Made by a program: the position numbers and the translations under genes
Part shown: positions 1 to 12,612 of the stretch, piece after piece
Numbering within the stretch: the first letter of the stretch is position 1
Layout: each line of letters opens with the position of its first letter
DNA from: Carallia brachiata
Lineage: Eukaryota; Streptophyta; Magnoliopsida; Malpighiales; Rhizophoraceae
NCBI GenBank assembly: GCA_021464245.1
Contig: JADCRB010000104.1
Location: forward strand, 62,001 to 126,000
Direction: 5' to 3'
DNA length: 64,000 nucleotides
Notes under the pieces: generated by a model
What the model was told of the DNA's origin: nothing
What the model saw: the letters and a program-made list of their open reading frames with translations, nothing else
The model's database searches: none

Positions 1-75
1 CCAAAGATATTTTGGAATAAGACAGTCAAGACGGCATGTTATCTCATTAACAAACTTCTCTCATCTATACTTTGA
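1..75 (+). pseudogene. Ty1/copia integrase fragment, cut by window edge
   Basis: One open frame runs from base 1 to a TGA at 73-75 and contains WNKTVKTACYLINKLLSS, which resembles the C-terminal part of copia integrase cores (family pattern: aromatic/W, then A-VK-TA-YLINR-PS). It is on the opposite strand to the decayed copia element that follows, so it belongs to a different insertion. A G-rich stretch (ctttgagggggag, 70-82) comes straight after and could be a polypurine tract brought next to the integrase by deletion, but I cannot confirm that. Only about 25 codons are visible, so the assignment rests on one motif. Confidence 0.5.
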
Positions 76-188
76 GGGGGAGTCTCTTTATTGGGTATTA
101 TTTCTTAAAAAGCCCATTTTTGTTCTCCCTCTTTAAGTTTTTGAGTGTGTTTGTTACGTTTGTCATACACTCCCTCACATCATCAAAA

Positions 189-623
189 TGTTAGGTTTCA
201 AAAAAATAAATCTCATCATAAAAAACATTGATTTTAGATCTTGAAACTGAATAAAATCGTATAAACGGTGTACCTGAACTTGTAGAAGTCATAGCCATCT
301 TTACGTCAGAATAGAGATTGAAGCTTTTTTTTAACTTAATAACTGATTTCTCTCTCCTGACCTTTACTGCATTCACACGCTTTCATGGAGTTTTCGTGTG
401 TCTGTAGAAAGAGAGAGGATCATATATATATACAAAACTTTAGGATTTTAATTTAGGCATGTCCATCAATGCCCGAATTACATCTTCCTAATTAATCGGA
501 CCACATTAATGATTTATTCTTTAATAGCACTTTTTTTTTTTTTGTACACTTCAAGTAAACCAGTTATAGTAATTACTTTGTCCTTACTCAAAGAAAATCT
601 TAAATGAGGAATAAATTCTAACA
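189..623 (-). repeat. 3' LTR of the minus-strand copia element
   Basis: The segment starts TGTTAG and ends CTAACA, the inverted TG...CA ends typical of LTRs. Just outside its upstream end on the minus strand is a purine-rich stretch (GGCCAAGTGAGAGAA, plus 624-638) that fits a polypurine tract, placed between the RNase H end of pol and the LTR. About 435 bp. I found no second copy beyond the gag start at 4947, so the 5' LTR has been lost or replaced. Short open frames inside the LTR are not credible genes. Confidence 0.65.
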
Positions 624-1013
624 TTCTCTCACTTGGCCTGATTATAATCTGTATTTTAATCGTTATGCACAAATGACGATAATGTTTAATCTCTCGTGAT
701 TCCATCATAAAGTCACAATATGATAAACTGTTCAGTGCGAATTATGACAGTCATACCTTATTAATTTAGAATACTTCCTTTCATATACCACAACACTTGC
801 AGATTACTATATCAGGCTCATAAGGTATATATATGAAATATAATTTCATAATGGTCCACAATAATGTCTTATAGAGACTTTTCTATTAAACTTAAAACTT
901 TAAGTGTACACAATCATAAGGTAACAGAAAAACATAATGTGTATCAGAAACACATAAATGAGCTCAAAGTGTTATTACATGTATAAAATATCAATTATCA
1001 ATACAACCAAGTC

Positions 1014-4000
1014 TCATCTGATAACATATTCTCTAAAAAACATAGGTTGTAAACCTTTTATTAAAGGATCTGCGATCATGAGATTTGTACTAATATGCTC
1101 AATAGGCACTCTCTGATTCTGAACCTCCCCCTTAACGACAAAATACTTTAATTCCATATGTTTGGCACCCTTTGAGTATTTGTCGTTCTTGGAGAAGAAT
1201 ACTGCTACAGAATTATCACAATAAATTTTTAACGGCTTGGTAATGGTGTTGACAACTTCAAGTCTTGAAATAAAATTTTGCAGCCATAATGCATGAATCG
1301 TAACCACAAAACATGCTACAAATTATGCTTCCATAGTGAATGAAGTAATGATAGACTGTTTCGCACTTTTCCATAATATTGCTCCTTCAGCTAACAGAAA
1401 TAGATAACCAAAAGTGGACTTTCTACTATCAAGGCATCCGGCAAATCTGAATCTGAATATTCAATCACTTTTAAAAGGTTAAATTTTTTATACATGAGCA
1501 TATAATTTTTTGTTCCTTGTAGGTAGCTTATCACTTTCTTTGTAGCTTTCCAATAATCTATTCCAAGATTACCTTGATATCTACCTGACATTCCGACTGC
1601 GAAATTGATATCCAGTCTAGTGCAAGTTTGCAAATATATTAGGCTACCAACAACAGAGGCATATGGGATTGACTCCATTGCTTTCACATCATTCTTAGGA
1701 CATTACATGAGACTAAATTTGTCACCCTTCTGTATGAGAGCAATCTCAGGTGAATACTTATCTTTATTAAATCTCTCTAGAATTTTCTCGATGTAACCTT
1801 TCTGAGACAATCCCAATAATCCTTGTGATTTATCACGGAATATCTCTATTCCTATCACATAGGATGCCTCTCCCATATCCTTTATTTCAAAATTCTTTGA
1901 GAGAAAATCTTTAGTCTCACGCAATATACTTAAGTCATTATCAGCAAGTAAAATGTCGTCAACATATGAGACTAAAAAGATGAACTTACTCTCACTAATC
2001 TTTTAGGATATACACTGATCAACAGCATTTTTCTCAAAACCAAAAGATGTAATCATATTATTGAACTTAATATACCATTGCTGGGAAGCTTGTTTCAGTC
2101 CATATATTAACTTTTTTAGTTTACACACCAACTGTTCTTTTCCTTCTATGGAAAAACCCTCAGGTCGATTTATATAAACTTCCTCTTTGAGATCTTCATT
2201 AAGAAAGGCAATTTTTACATCCATTTGGTGCAACTCCAAATCATATTGAGCTACCAATGTCATAATTATCCTTAATGAATCTTTTTTCGAGACTGGAGAA
2301 AAAGTCTCTGTATAGTCAATACTACTCTTTTGAGTATAACCCTTAGCAATAAGTCTAGCTTTATATCGTTCAATATTACCACTTGAGTCGCCTTTGGTCT
2401 TAAAGACTCACTTACAACAAACTCTTTTACAACCTTCTAACAATTCAATGAGATCCCAGACTTTGTTCTTTTCCATGGATTTCAACTCTTCTTTCATCGC
2501 ATCAACCCATTTTTTAAATTCAGTACTTTCTATGACATGTGAAAACAAAACTGGATCCTTATTAATTCCAATATTGAAATCTGACTCTTGCAAATAAATC
2601 ACATAATCATTAAGAAAAGCTTATCTCTTTTCTCTTTGAGATCTTCTTAATGCTACTTCATGTGGTTCAAGTGCATTAGTCATTGGTCGGTTAGTTTCTT
2701 TAGCTAGTACTTCTTCACCCAAATGTTCTTCTGTTTCTGAAACAACATATAAAGGATCCGTTATGAGTAAAGGAACTGTTATGGGTAAAAGAACATTTAT
2801 CTTAATTTCCTTTATTTCTACCTATTGACGTTCATTACTCCCACTAACCTCGTCATTCTCAATAAATCTTGCATTTTCAGTTTCTACAATTCTCGGACTA
2901 TGGTTTAAACAATAAAATATATACCCTTTAGACTTTTTTAGGTAACCAATAAAGTAACCATTGATCGTTTGAGAGTCTAACTTCTTTTCATGTGGATTGT
3001 AAATCCTCACTTCCGCTGAGCAACCCCAAACATGCAGATGCCTCAAACTAAGTTTCCTTCGTATCCACAGGTCAATGGGAGTACTTTGAACTGCCTTACT
3101 AGGAACCCTATTAATTAGATAGTTTGCGATTTTGAGTGCATACATCCACAAAAATTTGGATAGAGAGGAGTTACTCATCATACTCCTAACCATATCCATT
3201 AATGTCTGATTCCGCCTTTCTGTCACACCATTTTGCTAAGGTGTACTTGGCATAGTATACTGTGCACATATGTCATGAATTTCAAGGAATTTCGCAAATG
3301 GACCTAAACACTGCCCTGATTCATTATATTCATCATAATATTCATCACCTTTATCAGATCTTACGATTTTTACTTTTCTGTTTAATTGCCTTTCAACCTC
3401 CTTTATGAATACCTCGAAGGCATCTAATGATTGAGATTTTTTATGAAGCAAGTAGACATAACCATAATGTGAAAAATCATCTATAAGGGTAATAAAATAT
3501 TTTTCACCATTAAGGGCTGGAGTGTCAAATGGTTCGCATATCTCGGTATGTATAATTTCAAGAAGCTGGGTGCTTCTTGTGGCTTCATTTTTACTGTGTT
3601 TAATTTGTTTTCCCTTAATACAATCTATATAAATTTTGAGATTAATAAAATCTAGATTCGGCAGAATCTTATTATTTACTAATCTCATTAATCTTTTTCT
3701 GGATATATGACTCAGACGTTTATGCCACAAGTAACTAGAATCTTTATCCATCATGCTACGCTTAATTCCAGTATGATATACATAAAGTAAGGATTCAGTA
3801 AACATATTATCAAGTTTCAATTTATATAAACCATCAATAAGAATATCAAAACTAATAATATGAGTATTTTTATATAAACTGAAACTTCCACATCCAAACT
3901 TAACATTAAACCCAAAATTATCCAATTTGGAAACATAAATAAGGTTCCTTGAAATTGAAAGTACATAAAGAGTCTGTAATAGGTCTAAATGATAGCCAGT

Positions 4001-4947
4001 ATCCAAAACCAAATGATCAGCTATTATGCTTTCAATTGGAGCCTTCATGTGATTTCCTATAGAGAGAAAATTTTTAGTTGGGTTTGTGGTTTGGATCATA
4101 ATGAATCCCTCCATCATATTGGATACATGAGTAGTAGCACCAAAATCAAGCCACCAAATATTATGAGGAACTTCAGCTAAATTTGATTCGAAACATACTG
4201 AGGCATTAAATTTACCTTTCTTTTCTAACCAAGCCTTTCTCTTCGGGTAGTATTTCCGATAATATCCAACCTTCTTACAAAAGTGACATGTATCACCCTT
4301 TCGTTCATTCTTTCTAGCCTGAGGAGCGTTTTCTTCTTTCCAGCCTGAGGAGTGTGAGCAAGCTTTTTCCCTTTCTTGAACTGGTTGGCTATGACTTTCA
4401 TGACTTTCCCAACTTTCTTACCCACAAGATTAATAGAGTGACTTTTTTGACTTTTCAATCTCGTTTCCTCCTGAATAAGCATACTAGCCAATTTATTAAT
4501 ATCTCACTTATCCTTTATAGTGTTATAATTAATTTGAAATGACTCATACTCAAGAAGTAGTGAGTTCAAAATGAACCGCATGAGAAAAGAGTCCTCAATT
4601 ATCAGTTTCAGGGTCTTAAGTCTTATTGTTATATTAGTCATCTCAATAATGTGCTCTTGCATAATTCGCAACCCAGTAAACTTTATGATCGTAAGCTTTG
4701 CCATAGGAGCACCAGCAAGTGACTTATCCACAGAATAAAAAAGTTCTTCCACAGACTGCATAAATTCTTTTGCACTTTCTGTCAGTGGAATGGTTGACCT
4801 AATGTTGTTAACAACAGTCATCTTTAGAAACATAAGGCTTAATCTGTTACTTAGTTCTCATGTTTTAAAGTGTAACTTCTCTGCCTCACTGCTTGAGTTA
4901 GTAATAGCAGCAGGCTTGTCCGTTAATAGTGTCAAATCAAGATCCAT
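1014..4947 (-). pseudogene. Decayed Ty1/copia gag-pol
   Basis: Read right to left the order is copia-type: gag from an ATG at 4947 (a UBN2-like region through about 4504), a degenerate zinc knuckle near 4230-4300, gag-pre-integrase with LWHKRLSH near 3730, integrase core, reverse transcriptase with SYVDD near 1960, and RNase H ending near 1014. Breaks are many: an in-frame TGA about 30 codons into gag, frame changes around the zinc knuckle, a stop in the conserved region before QNGV near 3236, and further stops between RT blocks (about 2600-2820, 1990, 1700, 1390, 1310). In the zinc knuckle the expected H and last C both read as Y, and the first catalytic D of the integrase reads as E. This is an old, inactive copy. 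I can see no primer binding site upstream of 4947. Confidence 0.9.
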
Positions 4948-6110
4948 AACACCTAACTGAAAATTGACTTATTCACATTATTCAGAAAAGTTCAATCCAT
5001 TGAACACAGCAACAGATGAAGCATGTGATTGAACGAAAATAACTACACAATAAGTGCTCATAGTTAATTATAAGTCGGATTCAATACTTAATTAGAATAT
5101 ATTACAGTTCTCCTTTGGAAAATACTATAATATGCTATCTTAAGTAAATACGATATAATCACTTAAAAGGTAATTAAATATTTTTCAATTAAATATATTT
5201 GATATATTTGGATATATAAATATATTCAATTAAAAATACTAATATAACTCGATTATGTTACTAATCACAGAATAATAATTTACTTTTGGGTAAATCATGT
5301 AGTTTCAATAATTAGTAACGTCAATTTATTCAATCATTTTTTTTTTATGGTATTTCATAATAATCATGGATAATTGAATATTTGTGTGTGTTAATAAATA
5401 TACTAGTTTGGCTACTTTAGTGACTAACAAACTATAAACATAATACACACACTTCATTTAATCATTCTAGTTTGGTCACTTTGGTGATTAACAAACTATA
5501 AACGTAATATATGTATAAAATAATTTAAATTCAATTATCATCAATACATGCATAATAAAATAGTACTTATAAAACACACATGCTTTCAGGTCATAAGAGA
5601 TTACCAGTCAAATATAATTTTAATATTAGAATAGTAATTTTAAACAATAATATTAGATTTTATATGATGATAATCAACTATCTTTAATAAATAATGGTCT
5701 TAAATCTGAAATCCATAAACTATAAAATTGGTTTGGCCATTATACGGTCTAAAAGAGGAACATCGATTTCACCACAAAATACTAGCTACTATATCCTACA
5801 CGTTCAAGGAATTAAATATTCTTCACAGTCAGATGCAATTTCAATTCACAGACAATTGCAATTTTTATTTATTTGCCTCGTGCGCCGCACTCTCCTGCAG
5901 TAATTTATTTTCTTTTTTTTTTGTACCCTCATGTATATGTCAAAGGCTACTCTCTGACAATTTCAATTATTGTATGAAATTTCCCACCGTAAGGCCACTG
6001 CTCTATAGGCGCCACTTAATGGCCATGAATATATATATATAATCAATCATCAGCAGGGTACTATAGAATAAGAGATGTGTGTCCTTAAACAAAACCACAC
6101 ATGAAATCTA
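4948..6110. other. AT-rich spacer between two copia remnants; short tandem duplication
   Basis: No gene seen. At 5402-5445 and 5466-5509 there are two imperfect direct copies, offset by about 64 bases, of a unit containing CTAGTTTGG and TAACAAACTATAAAC. This may be leftover 5' LTR or leader sequence from the minus-strand copia element, but it does not match the 189-623 LTR by eye. Open frames at 5694-6042 are short and unlike any family I know. Confidence 0.4.
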
Positions 6111-7524
6111 ATGTCGTTATTACCTAAACAAAAGGCGATTGGTTGTAAATGGGTGTATATGCCAAAAATGAACTCTAATGGCTCTCTTGTTCATCTGAAA
6201 GCACGACTGATCGCTAAAGGCTATGCTCAAACTTATGGTGTTGATTATATTGAAAAATTTTCTCCTATAGTCAAAATGACTTCTGGTTGGTTGTTTTTGG
6301 CTATTGCTACTACTTATGCTTGGCCTTTGCATTAGTTGGACGTTAAAAATGCCTTTCTTCATGGTAATTTAAAAGAGGAGGTATGCATGGAGCAACCTCT
6401 TAGTTTTGTTGCTCATAAAGAGTCAGGTAAAGTTTGTAAGTTGAAGAAATCTTTGTATGGTCTTAAGCAGTCTCCATGGGCCTGGTTTGGCCATTTTAGT
6501 GAAGTTGTAGTTAAATTCAACATGACACGACCTAGTAATGATTATTTTATTTTCTATCGATAGTCTCTTACGAACTGTATTCTTCTTGTGGTTTATGTTG
6601 ATGACATTGTCATCGCTGTGAGTGATACTATTGGTATTGCAAAATTAAAGACTTTTCTTTAGTCCAAGTTTCGTATTAAGGATTTTGGGAAAATGAATTA
6701 TTATTGGGTATTGAAGTTGCTAGGAGTAAGCGTGATATTTATATGTTTCAACGCAAGTATACACTTGATTTGTTGGAAGAAACGAACATGCTTGACTCTA
6801 AGCCAAGTGAGTCTCCTATGGATTTAGGAGTGATGCTACTACCTGATAAGGGTAAGCTCTTGGTTGATCCAAAACGATACCTGAGGCTAGTTGGAAAATT
6901 AATTTATTTGACTATTATACGATTGGATCTTTCTTTTGTAGTTGGGTTAGTAAGTCAATTCATGGTTGCTCCTAGAATACCTCATCAGGAAGTTGTTGTT
7001 CATATTCTTCGGTATTTGAAGAAAGCGCTTGGTAAGGGACTTTTATATCAGAATCATGGGCACTCTTTGGTTGAGACATACTCAGATGCTGATTGTGATA
7101 ATTGCCCCATGGACAAAAGATTAACCACAGGATACTGTATTTTTGTTGGAAATAATCTAGTACTATAGAAAAATAAGAAACAAAGTGTAGTAGACAGATC
7201 TTGTGATGAGGCTGAATATAAGGTAATGGGCCTTACCATTTATGAAATTGTGTAGCTTTGAAATTTACTCAAGGAACTTGGTTTTGCACAAACAAGTTCA
7301 TCTCACTTGTAGCGTGATAGTAAGTCTGCTACTCATATTACGAGCAATCAAGTTTATCATAAATGGACTAAACATATTGAAGTAAATTATCATACAGTAC
7401 ATGAAAAATTAAAAGATAGCACAATCTCCTTATCACATATGACGACCAGATATCAATTGGCAGATATTCACACCAAAGTGTTTAATGATGTTCGAATCGA
7501 ATGGTGCTCCTGCTTGACGAGGAG
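6111..7524 (+). pseudogene. 5'-truncated Ty1/copia reverse transcriptase-RNase H
   Basis: Begins inside the RT domain (AIGCKWVYMPK, then KARLIAKGYAQ), continues through LDVKNAFLHGNLKEEV, KLKKSLYGLKQSP and the catalytic VYVDD near 6594-6608, then LVGKLIYL, YSDADCDN and an RNase H tail to about 7520. Gag, protease and integrase are absent. In-frame stops occur at 6333, 6561, 6661, near 7166 and after 7250, and a frame change lies near 6690-6704. It ends in a purine-rich stretch (GACGAGGAG) directly before the LTR at 7525. Domain order and motifs make the family assignment firm; the copy is dead. Confidence 0.92.
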
Positions 7525-7801
7525 TGTTGAATGAGTGGGTGTGTTACGTGGACTTGGCCCACACAGTTTCTTATATATATATATATATATATCTTTCTTT
7601 CTGTAGTATGTAGAAACCCTAACTATACGTATATAAATAAACTTATAAACAATAAATTCTTCATTTTTTTAAAGAACGTTTTCTTTCAAACATTTTTCCT
7701 TTCTCTATCTTCTTTTTACAATCCACAGTCACAGTGACTAGTGACTCTCTCTATGCCTGAGTTGTTCATCAAATGAGTTTGACGTACTTTTATCTTCAAC
7801 A
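7525..7801 (+). repeat. 3' LTR of the plus-strand copia remnant
   Basis: Starts TGTTGA right after the putative polypurine tract and ends TCAACA at 7801, giving matched inverted ends over about 277 bp. It holds a (TA)n run at about 7573-7594 and pyrimidine-rich sequence. The right border is chosen only from the inverted terminal hexamer, and no target duplication could be checked because the 5' end of the element is missing. Confidence 0.55.
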
Positions 7802-8002
7802 AATAGTTCAACTTTCAATGTAGGTCAAATCATAAGGTTGCCCAGATGGTTAAATATTATTAATAAAGACTCTGGATGTGAAGCCCTATCGTGTCGTGAC
7901 CACCCTACTCCCCATATCTTCATAGCCATGTAGTGCTTTTTGTTTATATCATGATTGGTATCTTGTAAACACAGAATTTACAAAGTACATAATTGGGCAA
8001 TT

Positions 8003-8583
8003 GTTGGCATATTAATGGCAGCACCATCAATATGCCAACGCTCATCCTTGCAGCTGACTTTTTATGTACTTGAAGTTGTTCTCAGTTATTCAAATCTGAT
8101 TCTCAAATTTGTATTCTAGTTTCACAAACTAGAAATTTTAATGGCTCAAACAGCCAAGTTTCAAAAGCTTAAAAGATTGAAGAGGTTAAAAGTGTCCAGT
8201 AGAGGAGTAACAGCTCCCATGAGTTAGTTTGCATGGTAAAATTTCAGTATGTTTTATCAAAATCAGTTTGAAAACTAGAGTTACAATAAGAGGGTTTTTG
8301 AAAACTAGAAAAACTAATGTGTTTTTTCAATTTAGAAGCCAAAACCAAAGAGTTCTAGTGAAATCAAAATTTGTGAGAATTGTAGTTTATAATTTTTGCA
8401 AGAGTATGAGATGAAAAAGTAGAACAAGATTGAGAAAAGAGTTTCCAGCAACTTTTGGACCAAAAGCCAGAAAGTTTTTTTTTTTAAGAATTTCATAATT
8501 AGATTTGAATAACTAAGAATAGCTTCAAGTACACAAAAAGTCAGTCCCAAGGAGAAGTGTTGACATATTGATGGCACTGTCAT
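8003..8583. repeat. Imperfect inverted repeat built from retroelement ends
   Basis: Bases 8018-8110 and 8489-8583 are imperfect reverse complements: the left arm reads CCATCAATATGCCAACG...TTATTCAAATCTGATT and the right arm, reversed, reads CCATCAATATGTCAACA...TTATTCAAATCTAATT. The left arm is itself bordered by a short hairpin (GTTGGCATATTAATGG at 8003-8018 against CCATCAATATGCCAAC at 8024-8039). The right arm contains a purine-rich AAGGAGAAG followed by TGTTGA, like a polypurine tract plus LTR start. About 380 bases separate the arms. No protein is encoded. It looks like two opposite copies of the same retroelement 3' end. Confidence 0.65.
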
Positions 8584-8911
8584 TTTGCGACTAAGATCAA
8601 GTTTAGAGTTTTATTCAATCTTTCCCTAGAAATTTACTAAGATAGTTGCCAGAAATGATTTGTTTAGTTATTATTTTATCTTATTTTGAATTTATTTAAC
8701 TTTATTTGAATGTTTTTAATTTAAGAAGAGATTACTTACCATATTAAATTAGTTAGAGTTTGAATTTTAAATATAAAACTCCGTTATAAAAGGAGCTTTG
8801 ATGAAAAATAAAAATTAGAGGAAAAATAAGTCAATTGATCTCATTCTCCTTACTGCAAATTCTGCAGCAAACTTTCCAAGCTTTTAAAAACCATCAATGG
8901 TATTAGAACAC
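8558..8911 (+). repeat. Probable LTR followed by a primer-binding-site-like sequence
   Basis: TGTTGA at 8558 follows a purine-rich tract. A promoter-like CTCCGTTATAAAAGG lies at about 8780-8794. At 8898-8911 TGGTATTAGAACAC resembles the initiator-Met tRNA primer site of copia elements (usual core TGGTATCAGAGC). This fits the end of a 5' LTR and the start of an internal region. Exact borders are uncertain. Confidence 0.45.
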
Positions 8912-9335
8912 TAAAATCCTTTAGTGACCTGTGAGGAGTGGGTAAAAATGTAAGTGAAAAAACAGAGATTTTCCTTAACAAAATCAAAAAGTTTCTTTTG
9001 AATAGAATAACCAAAGAATTTTTTTCACCAAACCAAAAAAAAAGAAAACTATGTCTTCGAGATTTTTCAGTAGAGAAAAAAGTAGTGTTATAATTAGTTT
9101 CTAAAACTAGAGAAGAGTGCTGCTACATCAGCTACCTTTTTTTCATCAAATCAGAAGAACTCTGTCATGGCTTCAAGAGGAGAAAAAATAAAGTCAAATA
9201 AGTTTGAAATTTGATTTATAGACCAAAAAATTTCAAGTTGCACATGCAACTCTCTTTTTATTACAATCAATTTCAAATCAAATTTATTGATCAAACATCA
9301 AGAAGGAGTTTCAATGCACCATCATCAAGGAGGAG

Positions 9336-9620
9336 TGTTAGAATTGGTGTTGTTACATTGATCTAAGAATTCAAGTTTCAGGTTTTCTCTCTCAAATTTT
9401 AGATTGAGTTAGTTGAATAAGTCAAGAGTTGTTATCTTGGTGTCATCTAGTTTAGATGTTCTATATTTGAAAGTTTGTTCTTTAGATTAACTACTTTTAT
9501 GTAGTTAGTTTTATTTTTGAATTAATCTTATCTTATAAGTTTCTTATATACAAGAGTCAATTTATTAATAAATATTAGAAGGAGATTTACACTTTTTCTC
9601 TTTGCTAAAATCTCACAACA
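9336..9620 (+). repeat. Second LTR-like segment after a polypurine tract
   Basis: CATCAAGGAGGAG at about 9323-9335 followed directly by TGTTAGAATTGG is the usual polypurine tract-LTR junction of copia elements. The segment holds a pyrimidine-rich and TATA-like interior and may end near 9616 (CACAACA). Only about 430 bases separate it from the primer-site-like sequence at 8898 and none of them code, so it could mark a small non-autonomous element. By eye, however, its sequence does not clearly match the 8558-8893 segment, so the two may come from different insertions. Confidence 0.4.
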
Positions 9621-11259
9621 AGTTTCTTTTCTTTGCGGCAATTCTTTGTAGCTTTAGTTCTTTGCTGTCATAAATTAGAGAATCAAACACTGAAACCAAA
9701 AATCCTTCAACGAGGACCGTTTTACTTGGAAGTGGTAGATAATTGTAAGTGTTCTGCTCTCTTTGAAGTGTGAGGTTTACAACTTACAACTGGCTGGTAG
9801 ATGCGCAAAAGTATTTGATATTCCATTCACCCTGAAAGAAGAAAGGTATTTGATTTTGTGGCCCTTATCTGAGATTCTTGTTCCTTCCTCGGTTATCCAT
9901 GGTGGTAGTGTTTGAATTACTTGTGGAGGTGATAAAATATTATAAGAAGCATCTCCAGTAGCCAGCAGTTGTTCTTTTGTTAAAAATTGGCTGCCGACAA
10001 CTTGTATTTATTGAATCGAAATCGACTTTTTTTATGTGATAGAACAGGGAACAGGTGGAATTGTCTAGAAGTGGGATCGTGATCTATCGGAGATCAAGGT
10101 GTGTGCACCTTGGGTTCTCGATATGACACCTATTGTACATAATTTTTGCTGCCTTTAGAGATCCTTATATCCGCTTTGGCGAGAAACTATGTTATCACTT
10201 ACCATGTTTGTTTTGTCTATTCATTTTTAATTGGGTGTAACTCACACTGTTTTTATGTATCAGAGAACTTATATAACTTTTTTTTATTTTTCCCTAAGTT
10301 CATTATGAAGCAAAGTGTAAGAATTGATTACCTTGTACTCTTCTTAATCAAGTATTCAACCAAACGCTGAAAAGCAATATGTTGTTATTTTGGTTAACCA
10401 AACTATACTATAAGCAAGTTGCTTGTCTACAAGCATGGTCACTGTGTGCTTGTGTTCTTAATCTTTGTAAGTTCATTACAAATGTATGGAATACAAATGA
10501 AGATGCTTTTTGCCCCATAATGAATCTCTCTTTCTCTGGTTTTTTCTGATTTTCTGGTTTTTGGTTCCTCTAGAAACTTTGTTTTTCCTGCAACCTTGTT
10601 CTTCATTCAACCAAAAACGAACCAACAGAGTCCAACTAGAAAATGCCCTTACTTAAAACTTTTGTGGGTTAGGTTGTTTTACGTTAAACTACAAAGGATG
10701 GATGTAACGACATTGGTGCGTACACTACACATAGATTTTTAATTAGATGGAATATGTATGTGTGTGTATCATGTGAGTAAACAGATACAAAGTAATTAAT
10801 CAATTAGTAGTATTGTTATTTTTCAGCTTTGGAGGAAGAAGTTATATTTAAGCGCTGGTGCACATACGACGATGATAACAACGTGGCAAATGAAAATGTG
10901 AATGCGATTGTGTATACAACAAAGAGCTTCGTGTGCTTTTTTTTTTTTAAAACGAAAAAAAATATCTTCTTAAATATTTCGGTTATCAAATTTTTTAGTT
11001 GAGATTATATTAACGTTTGTTTGTTAAAATCTCGTTCAACAAAGAATTTGGTATGCCTAATGAAACTGCTTTAAACTCATAAATTATTGCTATAAGTATT
11101 ATTATTATTTTGAGCAGCGAGCATGAGAATTATTATTCAGGGGCATAAAAGGCCTCATAAAAAGCCCAAACTCTCGAGAAAAAGTAATACAACAAATACC
11201 AACCTCACAAACATATATCATAAATTATTTTATTTGAAGATAGGACGTAGTATTATTTC
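9621..11259. other. Non-coding spacer
   Basis: No convincing gene. The short frame at 10146-10370 resembles no family I know. Sequence is AT-rich with no clear repeat except possible retroelement leader sequence near 9640-9800. Confidence 0.5.
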
Positions 11260-12547
11260 CTATGATAATAGGGTACGTGGTGCTGCTTTTGGCTTGATCT
11301 TGACGCCGGCAAGAAGCATGCTCCCCTTCCACCAATCAGTCTCAACTTCATACATGCCAAACTCCACAACACCATCACTTGCAGCAGCAACTGTAAATTC
11401 CCCACCGTAGATCTCATGCCACACATTGTTCTTCTCCCTGTAGGACTCCAGCAGAACCTTGTCCACTTTCAATGCCCCATTGGCTCTTACCTTGAACTTG
11501 ACTGGAGCGGTACGCCAACCAAATGCATCACTTTGAAACTTAACTATATAGTATATTTCATAGTCTGTGGTTGAAGACCTGTCTGGAAACTTAAAATTGC
11601 TTGTAGCTAAATTCCCGGTGGCCTCAAGCCAGTTAACCTGAAGCAGCATTGCACCTTCTTCGAAGCCAGTTGACCTGAAAACCATATATATATTATTCTA
11701 GCTTTAGACGTTAATTAGTCTCAGTTATTACATTATTTCAATCCAATCCTAATTAAACTAGATATATATAGATTAAAGGGTGTAATTAAGTACCACTACC
11801 ATCTTATGCATGTATTATGATATATAATAATATGAAAGGAAATGATATGTAGATTACATACTTGAGGTCCTCTGATGAAAATTTGATCCACTGCCAGAAG
11901 CGGGAATCGTTTCCCCAAACGATCTTTAGAGACTTTGCTGGGACTGTATACGCCCCTTGACCATCCGGACCTTGTAATGTGCAAGTGCCGGAAGACTCAT
12001 CCTGTTGCTACAATACGTAGAAAGACACAAATTTCAGCATTGCTTTATTAATTGATCCCTTATCAGGTCATCAGGCGAAAGTGATTTTGATGACAATGAT
12101 CAATTTTTTTAAAAAAAAAAAAATTGTATCGATATGTGAAGTAAATTTCATTAATATAAAAAAAAATAATGCAATTACAAACAAAATCTACTTAAAAGAT
12201 TGTTCAACTTCAACAGAAAAGATCGAACACCAAGCCAAGGTAATGTATTAAGATGTAATTGTATGCGTGTGTTTGTGTGTGTGTGTATGTGTGTGTGTCC
12301 TTTTTAAAAAAAACATTATGATAAGCAAAAACAACTCAATACATTGTCTGGACTCAAGAGAAGCACTTGGCTTATACAACTAAGAAAAAAAAACAGCTCA
12401 ACTAATTAAATTGGTATGCCTCCTGGCTGGCCTGGAGCTAATTAAATCCTGATTTTTTACTAATTAATAAATAAAATAATGAGGAAGTAAGATGAAGGAA
12501 ATCCTGCTTACGCCGTTCCAGTGAGGATTAACATGGAGACCATCCAT
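11260..12547 (-). CDS. Phloem protein 2-like lectin (PP2-A9/A10 type), 3 exons
   Basis: Coding exons on the minus strand: 12547-12512, 12007-11862 and 11674-11260, joining in frame to 198 residues. Splice sites are GGC|GTAAGC, TGTAG|CAACAG, CTCAA|GTATGT and TTTCAG|GTCAAC. The protein carries PP2 landmarks: KIVWGNDSRFWQW (about residues 35-47), MLLQVNWLEATG (about 66-77), YEIYYIVKF, then VWHEIYGGEF and a final LLAGVKIKPK. There is no F-box and no long N-terminal extension, so it fits the short PP2-A class (known as sugar-binding lectins, some phloem-associated). No signal peptide is seen, so it is probably cytosolic. The first exon encodes only 12 residues and rests on the ATG position, frame and GT donor, so the start is the least certain part. 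Confidence 0.87.
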
Positions 12548-12612
12548 CTTGTAGCTCTAGATCTTAAGCTAGCTTAGCTGATTAGTTTTACTTTATGGGT
12601 CGGCCGGCCGAC

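Noticed and set aside
7831..7910. GCCCAGATGGTTAA resembling a tRNA/SINE box A
   Set aside because: No matching box B at a suitable distance.
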